Source: Anadara kagoshimensis
Taxonomy: Eukaryota > Mollusca > Bivalvia > Arcoida > Arcidae
Reading direction: 5' to 3'
Length of the DNA: 64,000 nt
NCBI GenBank assembly: GCA_021292105.1
Contig: CM037869.1
Span: 8,273,704 to 8,337,703, forward strand
A model generated the notes under the pieces. That model had not been told where the DNA came from. It worked only from the letters and a program-made list of their open reading frames with translations, and did not search any database. Position numbers and translations under genes: made by a program. Positions 38,722 through 49,325 of the stretch are shown here, piece by piece (the first letter of the stretch is position 1; each line of letters starts with the position of its first letter).

Positions 38722-41700
38722 TCAGAACAAATAATAAAAAGAACCCAAATTTCAGTTTTTTATTTAAAATATTGTTCATATTAATTTTCATTAATATTTA
38801 ATATCATTTTAATTATCTTTACATATCTCTAAGATATTTATTTATTTATTCATTTTTATCTATTTATCATAAGAAATAATTAAAAAAATCAAATTTGTGT
38901 TTTTTATTTTTAAAAAATTCTTTTCTTCTCTCTAGTTAAGCTAAATTTTGACCTCAAATTGATTTTAATTCACATTTGTTTTCGAAAGTGTCCCTTTTTT
39001 AATTCCTTTTTAGATTAAAATCAATGATTTATTATTATAATTATTGTTATCATTATTATTATAATAATAATAATTATTATTATTATTATAATAATTATTA
39101 TTATTATTATTTACCCATGTAATGAATAAAAAAAACACGTTTTCGGGTTGAATCTGGGTCCAAGACCTATAGTTTTTTGTGCAATGAAAAAATCAAAATA
39201 CAGGTTTAAATTTTTTTTCTTATTGTCTCTCAAATAAAATATTTCACTCCAGTATTACTTAAATATGAAAACAATTTCAATTCAATAGCTTCCTCTTCCT
39301 TATTTGCGGTAAGTTAATAATAATAAAAATCATCATCATCATCATCATTACTGTTTCCATGATAACATTAAAAAAAAAAAAATTTCATATAATAACTTTA
39401 TTATGCTTAATTTTAATGGAATGAAAAGAACGTCATCAAAATGTGATACCAGTGGGATTATGCTTGACTAAGGACTAAAAACTCGAGTGAAACTTTCATT
39501 TATTCACAATAAATTAATATCGTTCAAAGTGTGATTTACACCCCTCACATACCAGTAATTAAGAGATTATCAATATGCTACATTGGGAAACATCCTGTTT
39601 AGAAGTAGACATCTTCCACCTGTAATCAACAGAGTTTACCTTACAATATGCAACATTAATGAATTGACACGTGCGTATATCTTTCTGATATACCCGGTAA
39701 ATGTTATTTGTCATTTTTGATGGATTCTGAAAGTTAAATTAGATTAGTTAATTTGAACAAGACATACGTCTCTGTTTGAACGTGTGAATTGGTGAACTGA
39801 TTGAATAACGAAATTAAATAATTTTGAAAATTAAAATTGTTTAAAATCTATACATTCATAATAATTAGAATTGTCTTAAATTATTATACCACTCTTATTC
39901 CCCTGACTTATATTATCTCATAATGTTTAATCTAAATACATTCAAAACAATTAAAAAGCTGCATGAAGGACTTGTGTAAATCTAGCTTTAATTTGTTCTG
40001 AAATTTGTGGAAAAAACATGTTCATCGGTCATTGTGATTTTATTATATCCAAACTTCACAAAATATATCATTTTGACTTGAAATCAAACTCTAAAACCCT
40101 ACAAAACGCCAGACAAACCCACATGTAATATATGGATACATATATAGGTAATGTGTCTTTCCTCAGCAGCTTAACACCATGTACGTCATCAATTAGGTCG
40201 CCGGAAAGTTACGAGCGGTGTCGGAAACTACCGAGTATTAGCAGTTCGTTTAGGTAAGGTTTTAGTGTATTACAGGTAAATGCAAGGCGTGGGAAACCGT
40301 CAGACACATCAATATTGAATATTCTACCCATAGGAATGCAAAATACAAAATTGATAAATTTGGTGACCGGTGACCTTTAATACTGTATATGAAGGCCATC
40401 TGCCAATAAAGGCCACTTTTACTGGTTTCCTTGGTTAGACCTTTACAGACAAATTTGACTGTATATAATTACAAATGTTTGAAGAATTATCTCAACATAA
40501 TATTCTATAACAATCAGAAAACCTTCGGGTCTCTTATGAAATATAAACAAGAGGCCCATGGGCCTGATACGCTCATCTGATAAATAATTGCTAGCTAATA
40601 GATTAAAAAAAACCAATTATACTGAAACCCCAATGACTTCAAAATGATCGTTGTATCAATACATTCAACATGCCTATACAAAAAAGTTAATAGTGTTCAA
40701 GATAGTTAACAATTTCAGTATTGCTTCGCATCTGTGACCTTAACCTTTAAACCCATAACCTTTTTCCATACATCATAATGATTGTTGTATCAATATCTAC
40801 AACATTCTAATACATGCCTATACGAAAAGTTTATAGTTTTCGGGATAATTAACCATTTCGGCATTGTTTTGCATCTGTGACCTTGACCTTAGAACCAATG
40901 ACTTTTTTCTATACATCAAAATGATCGTTGTATCAATACCTACAACATTCTCATATACATGCCTATACAAAAAGTTTATGGTTTACAAAATAATAATTAT
41001 AATCAGAGGTAAAAAAAAAATTAGGTCACGACCTTCACAATTGACCTTGAATTTTGAAGATACTAATAAGAAGATGTCAAAACTGAAAACCCCATGTCAT
41101 TATCCAGTCAAGCTGTAACAATTTGAAGCTATTTAACGATTTTTTCAAAATTAAACGCAAAAACTCGTAACTCATTTTTGTCTGAATTTCACAAAATAAA
41201 TAAAATATAGGCTTAAGACCCTAAAGAAGCCAAATATCACATCAGCTTTTTTCTACAATCAATACTTTCGAAGAAGAAGATTTTTAAAGATTTTTGCACC
41301 CCTTGGTCACCTTAACTTAGTTATGGTAGCCATGGCAACGCCACAAACAAATCTGAATTGCACCGGCCCATAAATACTTCTCACCAAGTTTCATTGAAAA
41401 CTGTCTTGTAGTTACAGAGGAGATTTCAAAAATAGGTGTTAACGACGCACGCACGCACGCATGCACATACACACGCTGCGCTATGCCATAAGCTCACATG
41501 ACCTTTCGGTCAAGTGAGCTTAAAACCGAAAAAATATTCTATAAAACATACCTGCTCCACGATTTTCTACTGTACACAGCTCTTCGTCAATAAGACCATC
41601 ACAATCATTGTCAATACCGTCACCTACTACTGTTGGTGTTGGTATACACACCTAAAGTAGAGACAAAATGGAAAATAGAATACTTGGCAACAACAACTAA

Positions 41701-44700
41701 CCATGAAACATTAAACAAGACGGGAAATAACAAGTTATTTCAACGAAGCAGGCTGCTTGCAGATACATTGTTGACTCGGTGATATTGCAAGCCTAGGCAT
41801 ATCAAGACCCTCAAACGTTTTATGGCCGTCATCACAGTATTGTTGTAAAGTTATATGTCTCTGTGTCTAGGATTGCCCTGGATATATTTGACACCCCATA
41901 ATTCCATGTTCCTTTCACACAATTTAGATTACACCCGTGGCGGGTGAAGCTAGCTACACAGGAGGTGCTCATCCTTCCGTAGCACACAACCTCACATTCC
42001 CGGTGGAAGTTCACGTGTTTAACCTAACTTTTCAGTTCAAAAGTTTTTACTGTGCTTGTGGATTGTGAATCGGACATGGATTAGTATGTATGATTTGAAT
42101 TAGGCAATAAATGATGTACATGTATTTGTATTTTGTTGTAGAAATAGCTTACCATCTCCGGTGTCTTCTATACCTTCATTACGCTTACTCCATAGCACAG
42201 TACGTAAAAGCCTTTGCATTAAGTGTTATGAAATGTTTTGAGATTGATAACTAACATTTTATTTTTATCGTACATGTATACTAGAATTGTCTTTGTGAAA
42301 ACATATTGACTTCCAACAGACAAGTTAGACCGAATGTTGCGAAAGAGTAAGTTCCCCCTGTTTAACCAGCTTCAAACGGAGCGTATGTAATCAAAATTAA
42401 CAATGAAAGAAATATGAGATTATCGGGCGTCAAATATACCCATCATAGATATTATACCAATCAACAATTGTGTGATGAAGTTCGTGATCTTACAAGGGCC
42501 TTGTTGAGGTTAAGATTGCTATATCCAAAAGTCAGTATTCATTATTATTTAAGTTTCAAATTCGACTTCACAAAAACTGAAATTTCCTATCCACATTATA
42601 CTAGGATACTTGATAATATTATAGACGAAGAGCAAGAGTATTCATATCAAGTTTGTTTTAAAGCACAAAACATCGAACTTACGGTATTAATTGGAGCCAA
42701 TCTCATGCCAGTTGTGAAACCATACGTCTCGTAATTGGCTCTTCCATACAGAAATCCACCAAAAATCTTAATAGGTGATGTGTGACGTATTGTATGCGAT
42801 CCTTCGGAGACCTTAATATAGCCTCCAACTAACGGTGGATTGGTGTTCGGAATATCGTTGTATCTAGTTCCAGATGGGAAAGGTGATCCGTCTAACCGAA
42901 GACCAGATTTGTCGGCTTTAGTGATGATGAACATGAAGTAGTTGATGTATGAACCAAGTGAGTACTTTGGTGTTGTAAATGTATAATCTGCTCCATACTG
43001 TTCAATTGGTGGGATCATCATCATCATAGGATCTGATTGTTCAGAAGAAGACTGCTGGGATTGACAAAATTGTACCACCAGTATTGGTTTGTCAGACTCT
43101 ATGTAACAATAGTAGTTATTTCCCGAGGGTATCTGTTTCTCCACCATTCTTCCAGCATTTACTGTAAATGATGTGGAATAACTTCTGGACTTAATCGAAA
43201 CGTATGTGTTATCATCGCTTCCAACAAATTTCCATTTATCACCAACAGTTCTTTCTGGAACAGGTACGGTTGCAAATTTTTTACCCCAGGTTGAAACTGG
43301 TGGCCAGTGCTCTACTAAGTGATCGCTACTACCCCCTCTTCCTATGTTTGTCTTTCTGTTACCACTAAATACAGCGACGGGTTTGTTAGACGTGACCTTT
43401 GACCCAGTGAGATCTCCATAGGTTGTAATTTGGAACGTACTGAATCTGTCAATTGTAAGTCTAATTTGGTTTCCTTTGTAGTACCTTATACCATTGTATG
43501 TGACGTAATAACTGCCAAGATGCTGACTTAGTGTGATAGTGACTGAAGTCGAGTCTTGAGTTCCAACGACCAGAACCTCGCACTGCCTAGACGGAGGCCA
43601 CCAACAAGCTACATAATATTCGTCTCCTAAAACATCTACTGGAAGACCGAGGAAAGCGTCATTAGAATACGTTTCTTTATTCACGCCGTAAATAACCACT
43701 TCGTCATCAGCTGTGACCCATATGCCCTTGGTACCCAAGGATGTCCCCGACATTCGAATTTGTGGTTCAAAGAAAAGTTGTTTTACTTGCCCGGCTGTGA
43801 TAGAAAACTGGTGATCTATAGATGACTTATATTTAGGGGCACGGACTCTGACATTAACCGTTGTCGTTCTCATAGTTGTGATAAAAAGTTCCACGTTGAT
43901 TCTTAAGGCTATGTTTTCCATATAACCAATGATAAATTCCTTCCCTCTGTTGTCAGGAGCAGATCCTACAATTTACCATATAATAGAAATTATCTGGACA
44001 TGGATTTGCATGTTTGACTTTTATTATAATAGAATTATTTAGGTATTTAGATAATAATAAGTAAAGATAAAGGTAGCACACTTAACATGGTTCAATGGTT
44101 TCAAATATTAGATGGAATTCGGTTACTTATATTTACACATAATGCTTCTTAATAGTTCTTGCAGCGATAACCACTAATTATATGTTATACCTAATGTGAA
44201 TAACATGACAAATTACCGATTACAGACATAACTACTGTATATTGCTTTATTTTCGCGGTGTCAAATTTTCGCGGTTTGACAATGACTAGTGTATTCGCGG
44301 TGTCAAATTTTCGCGGTTTGACAATGACTAGTGTATTCGCGGTGTCAAATTTTCGCGAATTGACAATGACTAGTGTATTCGCGGTGTCAAATTTACGCGG
44401 TCTTATCTGATTAAAATGAAACTACTCTAGCAAAATTACATGGCTGTTAAGACCCATTAAATTCAAGCGATGGTTTTATTTCGGTGGGAGTACACCGGAT
44501 CTCGAATATAGCGAGGGCAAAACCACAGCGAAATATAAGCATTATACAGTAATATCAATGTCGTGAAAATGATAATAAGGTGAAATAATTCAACATATGT
44601 ATAAGTAAACAGGCACTACATTAAAATTTCTGTTAAATATTTAAAATAAAAATGAACAATCTTTCTCAAATTTCATTCATTTAAAAAAACACCCTAAAGT

Positions 44701-47090
44701 GTCATGTTACGACTTCAAAAAATTTTGCATATGGAATTTAGAATTTGCCGTTAATCTATCAAGAGCGAAAAAGCAATTGTTTTACCGATTTTTGTGTTTG
44801 CAAATTATATAACCAAAACGCAACAATAATGTGATCTATCAAAAACATTTGGTTGATGTATCTTCAATCTTCAGTATATTTTGTGATAAGTATGGCTCTT
44901 GACAAAATAACTGGAATCCTTAATCAGCACTAGATATTTGTATCTTAAATGGCTTTAGACAATCACGAAATTTGTAATGAGGTAAAATACTAGAAAGTGT
45001 CGAGAAATCGTTTTCATACTTTAAGTTTTTACACTGTTTCTACTTACCCAGGGAGAAGCTTGGCAACAATGCCGCGCACAGAACAGTTGGCAAAAGAAGA
45101 CCAAACACTGAAATATAATTTAAAATGATGTTCTTAGTACTATGAAATATTTATATGATAATTTCAAACTTCAGAGACCGATAAGGCGTATTTTTATCCA
45201 CAGTTTGATTTTCAAACAATTTGGAACAATAAATACACAAAACAACCCGGCTTATATCATTTTTACACCATTTCTCTACTGCTGTATTCATGCACACTTC
45301 AGACTTATATACATGTTTTTATATGCCAGGGTAATTTAAAATAACTGGTCTCCCATCTTTACCACTTTTGAATGTTCTATAACCTATGGTTAGATGTGTC
45401 TGGTGTATTTAGACACCTTAAATACACAGACAACTTACATGAACTAATCTTTGAATAATTGGTTATTTCAAACGCTGTTCTTAAGATCCTGCAGTAAGAC
45501 ACGCTACCTTATCTGTATGTGTCTCTATATGCAACATGAAAGTTTGCGTCATTTTGAAGGTTGTTTGGTTTCATGTAAAAATTGTACACTGTGTGACGTA
45601 TGAAAATAATACAACAATAAACAATAAAAAGTTAGTTTTCACAAATTACACAAATTACAGATAGCTTTGTACATTAACCTTCTAAATGTTCATTTCATTT
45701 CATACATAACATGAGACAAATGATGAAATTAAAATACTCATTTTAGGCAAACCAAATGATTGCAAATTAATTTAATAAATTAAGAATTTATTCATAGATT
45801 TAATTCTTAGAAAACTTTCTATATTTGTAGCACTAGACTACCGATTTAATTGAGAAAAATCGAAAAACCAAAATGTGTTTTTCAGCATTTGCCAAAGACA
45901 ATATTTTGAAAGATTAAGCATGATTTAAGTTTTTGAGGAATTTTAAATTGCAGAGAATTTTATGAGCAATATATTTATCTGACAATTTTATGTATTGCCT
46001 TGGTCCTCATTTTAAATGTTCAAAATTAATTTTATTCAGTCCGTCGGTTCATCAGCTCCTGTGTTAAAATCAATCTGATATTAATTATATATATAATTTC
46101 GACTGCAAAGCATTAGAACACATCTTTTCAAGCGGCAAATAACATTTACCGGGTATCATGAAAACCCTATTTTCATTAAATGAACATGTATCATATCAAT
46201 TTGTGAATTGAAAGGTAAATCATATTGTTTACAGGTGACAAAATGCTGCTGATAAACAGAATATTGACCGAGATATATTTTTGATGCGAGAATTCCAACG
46301 TTGTGAAAAATTAAAACTATATTTATGTATTGAAAAAGTTGAAAGAATGTTTTACTCGAAAGCTTTGATCAATTGTTACATGGATTCAAGAGTAATATTA
46401 TTGATATGAGTACTTTTATTTTAAACAATAAAGCATAATAAAGCTATTATTATTATTATTATTATTACAATTAGTAGTAGTAGTAGTAGTAGTAGTATTG
46501 TTTTAAAATCGTTGTACATGAACTTGAATTTACGGAGAATAAAAATGGAGATCAGACTAAATACGAATGATTCCTTAATAAATAAATTTAAAATTTAAGA
46601 ATATTTCATTTTTTTAAACAAACTTGTGTGTAAGCTTTCCGTTATTTTTACTTTCCCAAACCGGTTTTTTCAGCTTTTCTGTAAATGATCTACATATCCG
46701 GTTTTTGTATTAATTTTGAGCCTCTTTCTCACGTTAAGATTTTGTTTCTTTGGCACTTTAAACAAGGGCTAGTCCAAACAGCCTTTTTAAATGATTCAGT
46801 AAAACAATAATTTCATTTCGCAAACCCTCATAAGATATAATCATGTATATTTCTCTAGTTTAAACAATATTTTATTTATGTTTCCAGTACAATTTACAAA
46901 TAAATAATATAAAGAGGATCCCGGAACAAGAGTAAACTCTTATATAAACCGGTTTCCTAGACAATTATAATATTACAATATTTTGCATGTCACAGAAAAA
47001 AAAAACATATATATTTTTATAACTAAATAGATGAATTAGTGAACAATTGGACAACTTAATTACTTTAATAAATAAATAATGGGTGGTTTA

Positions 47091-47121
<31 letters not shown>

Positions 47122-49252
47122 AGTGTGTATATTTCTCTAAGGATCACATCATGAGACATGACGTCATCTATGACTAGATCGTCTATAGTCATCATTGCTT
47201 CGTACTACACGGCTGGGCAGCCATTCTGTGGATAAGAATTTGTTTACATTCTTGTGCTGGACTTGATTATCGGCAAAAGAAAAATAAACCTTTTTGGGTT
47301 TTTTTATATTTATTTTGTGGTTTGACAATATTAATTTAGACTATTTGTGATGTCATCGAACGCGAAGCCCCCCGATTCTATTAGGCAAGGAAACGATAGC
47401 CTCTTCGCACATGTCGACATTTCTTTATAAATGTGAGCTTTTCAGTTAATGGCAATTTACAACTCTCGATAATAAAACACGATACATGAACGCAAAATAT
47501 TTACATTGCACTATTATGTTCCGACACTGGCCGCCATCACGGGACCAAAGCAGCATTACGACAACTAATGCCGTACTTGTGTCAGTGACGTCCTTAAACG
47601 GCATAATTCAGGCCGATTTTTATTCTTTCTGCGTCTGATTAAAGAATGCCGGGCCTTTGTTGGAACATTACTGGCGTGGTATCATCATTATAATTTTTAT
47701 TGCTTAAGCGATTAAGAAGGCAACAAAAATAATGTAAAAGATGAAAATGATATATATTAACTCTATTATGTTAGTTTTTCAAACATTTGCAGGACAAACT
47801 GTTATCTATCTGCACTTTTTTCTCTATTTTTTAAAGCGTTAACAATTTTGACTTCTTAATTAACTTATCTTAAAATTTAAAGATTTTTTACATTTACAGC
47901 CAAAAAGTAGAAAGATGTGCCTCAAAAGATTTACAAATAAGAAAAAATCAGAAACTTTTAGGATACTGCTTTGTAGCACTTGGCCTTAATTTAAATTTAT
48001 GAAACAGCCTACAAAAGTTTTCATATTTAAGGCGATCGGTAAGGTAGTCAATTTGTAAACTGCGGTAGCTCAGTTGGTAGAGTGCTCGCTCCGTAAGTGG
48101 GAAGTCGTGGGTTCGATCCCTGGCCGGGTTTGACCCAAGACTTGAAAGTGGGTAGTGACTGTTCTTTCGGCAAACACTCGACATTACGAAATGAAAGTCA
48201 CGACTCTTTCGGATGGGAACTTAAAATAAACGAGGTCCCTTGTCACGGTGGGCTTGGCACGCTAAAGAACCCTGCTGTATAATGCCATCAGCGCAACGCA
48301 CAGGCAAAATTTCTACAATTTCGCCTACTCGATATAAGTGAAATATTCTTGACTAGGACGTTTAACACCATTACTCAACTCAAAATGAAAATAAAAATAA
48401 ATGTTTAATCACGCCACTGGACATTTCTTACTCCGGTACAAGTCCAAAGTCGGATTTTTTATACCACAGCACTAGACCTTCATTGCTCTAGTACCCGTTC
48501 ATAGTCGGGAAATATTATAACCACGCCACTGGGATTTGTACTCTAGTACCTGTCCATAGTCGGGAAATATCATAACCACGCCACTGGGATTTGTACTCTA
48601 GTACCTGTCCAAAGTCGGGTTTTTTTTCATATAACACCACTAGGCGTTTATTACTCTTGAACACGTTTATTGCCGGGAGTATGATAACCACTCTGCTCTA
48701 GTATTCGTCCATACCTGGGAATAACTATAACCACATCACCGGGCATTTTTTATTCCAGTTCCCGTTCAAATCCGGGAACTACGCCTTTACATATTCAATA
48801 CACCAATGTCCGTGAACTTTTGTGATGTATCTCAACCACACCACTCAACATTCACTACTCTAGCGTTAGTCCAAAGTACGGTTATACTGTAACCATATCA
48901 CTATATAGTTACTTCTCCAGTGTCAGTTCAAGGTCGGGAGTTTTATAGTAAGTTGAATATGTCTTTGTCTTTCGTTGGAATTATTTTGAGATGACTGGCA
49001 TATCGTTTCCTGGTATTTTTTGTTGTTGTTGATTGTCTGCGCTGGTGACAATTACATGCTTTACAGTTTTCATTTTTTATCTACTTTTTGTGACATACGT
49101 AAAATATTTTTATTCATGAAAATAAATATTTCACTGAAATTTTTATTCATTTTCCAAATTACATATATTTTTGTAATCATTTATTAAAAACGTTAAAATT
49201 TTAAATTTAAAATTTGGCATTTTAAATTTAAAATAAGATATTTAAACTTACT
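30584..49252 (-). CDS. Gene A: IgGFc-binding-domain / TSP1 x8 / LDLa surface protein
   Basis: Multi-exon gene read on the minus strand. Proposed coding exons, 5' to 3': 49252 (A of ATG), 45107-45048, 43965-42683, 41651-41552, 37875-37825, 37453-37262, 35700-35530, 35100-34930, 34412-34242, 34069-33899, 33745-33575, 33069-32899, 32177-31981, 31420-31255, 30651-30584. All junctions have AG acceptors and GT donors and the phases join without a stop, giving about 1047 aa. Domain order: signal peptide, IgGFc-binding N-terminal domain (about aa 21-448), acidic metal-binding segment (about 449-498), eight TSP1 repeats (about 499-970), LDLa, hydrophobic C-terminal tail. Family knowledge: such parts are extracellular and mediate protein or glycan binding. 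The role is unknown; adhesion or immune recognition is inference. Same-strand neighbour B is a close paralogue. Gene model confidence is high for exons 3-14, lower for exon 1. Confidence 0.85.
31255..31420 (-). CDS. Gene A exon 14: LDL-receptor class A domain
   Basis: 166-nt exon, phase 0 in, phase 1 out. Reads [20 protein letters not shown] then [14 protein letters not shown] and a short tail ending CPSGVD. The six Cys and the acidic DCDDGSDE calcium box are those of an LDLa repeat. In A the frame continues into the hydrophobic tail exon. Confidence 0.88.
31981..37453 (-). CDS. Gene A exons 6-13: eight thrombospondin type 1 repeats
   Basis: Eight single-exon TSP1 repeats: 37453-37262 (192 nt, with an 8-residue insert near KPSGSTATG), 35700-35530, 35100-34930, 34412-34242, 34069-33899, 33745-33575, 33069-32899 (each 171 nt, symmetric phase 1-1) and 32177-31981 (197 nt, phase 1-0). 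Each has the WxxWxxW start (e.g. [10 protein letters not shown]), six Cys, and a [10 protein letters not shown]-type core. The CxxS/TCxxG motif for O-fucose is present in most ([24 protein letters not shown]) but altered in the first (CSQSCKPS) and in 33745-33575 (CPVSCGGS). WxxW suggests C-mannosylation. Symmetric phases explain how repeats could be added or lost without breaking the frame. Confidence 0.9.
34168..34220. repeat. (TC)n microsatellite, gene A intron
   Basis: About 25 TC units with two interruptions, just after the exon at 34242. The matching B intron has a longer TC/AC block at 54911-55010, so the microsatellite predates the duplication. Confidence 0.8.
36070..36208. mobile_element. 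Hairpin MITE in gene A intron
   Basis: Arms of about 60 bp: GAATCCTACACCAGTAACAG to CGGATGAATATTTTC on the left, inverted on the right, with a loop of about 20 bases (GCTAAAGCTCGTTCTGGAC). It lies in the A intron between the first two TSP1 exons, 1561 bp in A against 261 bp in B. Confidence 0.65.
37825..41651 (-). CDS. Gene A exons 4-5: acidic metal-binding segment (MopE/TSP3-like)
   Basis: Exon 41651-41552 (100 nt) and exon 37875-37825 (51 nt). Together they read [33 protein letters not shown] and then [17 protein letters not shown]. The DGxDNDCDGxxDEE and DDDGDGxxxEDC patterns are spaced acidic residues like those of MopE-type metal-binding motifs and thrombospondin type 3 calcium loops. 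It probably binds calcium and forms a stiff linker between the IgGFc-binding domain and the TSP1 stalk. The 3.9-kb intron between them in A is 269 bp in B and is filled by inserted repeats. Confidence 0.8.
38025..40376. mobile_element. TTAA-flanked terminal-inverted-repeat element, 2.35 kb, no transposase seen
   Basis: Perfect inverted ends AGGTCACCGGTCACCAAA, each flanked by TTAA (38021-38024 and 40377-40380), the target duplication used by piggyBac-type transposases. The interior is very AT-rich with (ATTT)n stretches at 38500-38531 and 38668-38720 and ATT/AAT repeats near 39040-39110; no long ORF, so non-autonomous. It sits in the A intron between the two acidic-motif exons and is absent from B. 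Confidence 0.75.
40546..41525. repeat. Dispersed bivalve-type repeat with internal triplication
   Basis: Starts AACAAGAGGCCCATGGGCCT and ends CTTTCGGTCAAGTGAGCTTA after an ACGC-rich patch, a pairing commonly seen at ends of a widespread bivalve repeat. An internal unit of about 135-142 bp marked by ATGATCGTTGTATCAATAC is present three times (about 40645, 40778, 40920). Located in a gene A intron. Confidence 0.6.
41755..42095 (-). repeat. Dispersed 'GTAAGCAGCTCCTG' repeat in gene A intron 3
   Basis: Runs from GACTCGGTGATATTGCAAGC to GAATCGGACATGGATTAG. It is the reverse complement of the copy in the equivalent intron of B (58150-58445). Other partial copies: about 12025-12420, 13110-13510, 16487-16600, 30770-30900, 32490-32580, 42300-42400 and 61035-61195. 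Confidence 0.65.
42683..43965 (-). CDS. Gene A exon 3: IgGFc-binding N-terminal domain
   Basis: 1283-nt exon, phase 1 in and phase 0 out, encoding about 428 aa from [19 protein letters not shown] to MRLAPINT. Matches the IgGFc-binding protein N-terminal domain (the family first named from mammalian FCGBP): landmarks seen are [83 protein letters not shown] and the tail [18 protein letters not shown]. Domain length is normal for the family. In invertebrates this domain occurs in secreted and surface proteins; the ligand is unknown, and antibody binding cannot apply in a mollusc. Confidence 0.9.
44231..44553. mobile_element. MITE with internal 42-bp repeats, gene A intron 2
   Basis: Imperfect inverted ends TACTGTATATTGCTTTATTT and AAATATAAGCATTATACAGT. 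Inside, 44256-44400 holds about 3.5 copies of a 42-bp unit containing ATTCGCGGTGTCAAATTTTC. Non-coding. Confidence 0.65.
45048..45107 (-). CDS. Gene A exon 2: signal peptide
   Basis: 60-nt exon with acceptor TTTCAG and donor GTAAGT. Joined to the A of exon 1 it encodes M + [16 protein letters not shown] followed by FSLG, a typical short hydrophobic secretion signal ending in small residues just before [10 protein letters not shown] of the next exon. The matching exon of gene B is 60474-60533 ([21 protein letters not shown]-like; conservative changes only). No Met codon occurs within the exon, which is why the split start codon is proposed. Confidence 0.75.
46443..46498. repeat. (TTA)n and (TAG)n trinucleotide repeats, gene A intron 1
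   Basis: Compound trinucleotide microsatellite; the surrounding 45110-48050 is otherwise unremarkable AT-rich intron with an (AATA)n run at about 47091-47121. Confidence 0.75.
48058..48388 (+). mobile_element. tRNA-derived SINE in gene A intron 1
   Basis: Better preserved copy. The tRNA-like head has TAGCTCAGTTGGTAGAG (A box) and GGTTCGATCCC (B box), then a body with ATGAAAGTCACGACTCTTTC and CGATATAAGTGAAATATTC and an end near GACGTTTAACACC. Inserted in the 4.1-kb first intron of gene A and absent from the 0.84-kb first intron of B. Confidence 0.75.
48405..48955. repeat. VNTR of about 55-bp unit, about 9-10 copies, gene A intron 1
   Basis: Units with CCACGCCACTGGG..., ACTCTAGTACC and GTCCATAGTCGGGAAATAT repeat with divergence. 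The last unit runs into GTTTTATAGTAAGTTGAATA, matched by a single remnant in B intron 1 (60838-60930). Confidence 0.7.
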
Positions 49253-49325
49253 TTTTGAATTTTTTTATCCCATGAATATATAAATGGTCCGTCCTCTTCG
49301 AATGCTCCAGAACCAATGTTTTAAT
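49252..49325 (-). promoter_or_regulatory. Gene A exon 1 (5'UTR) with TATA-like box upstream
   Basis: This stretch is conserved with 61373-61445 in front of gene B while flanking intron sequence is not, which marks it as an exon. Its donor is GTAAGT (plus 49251-49246). With the phase of exon 2 (starts TG), its last base A completes an ATG, so the start codon would be split by the intron. In the same frame 22 nt upstream lies ATG-GGA-TAA (49273-49265), a three-codon uORF that also supplies an in-frame stop, so translation cannot begin further up. A TATA-like ATATTTAAAA lies at about 49348-49338; the 5' end near 49325 is a guess based on the usual 25-30 bp spacing. Confidence 0.55.

Noticed and set aside
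42414-42734. Plus-strand ORF of 106 codons
   Set aside because: It overlaps the end of gene A exon 3 and a dispersed repeat; no recognisable protein features.
48060-48133. tRNA gene
   Set aside because: The A and B boxes are tRNA-like, but the sequence continues into a SINE body shared with 15349-15655 and the cloverleaf is not convincing.
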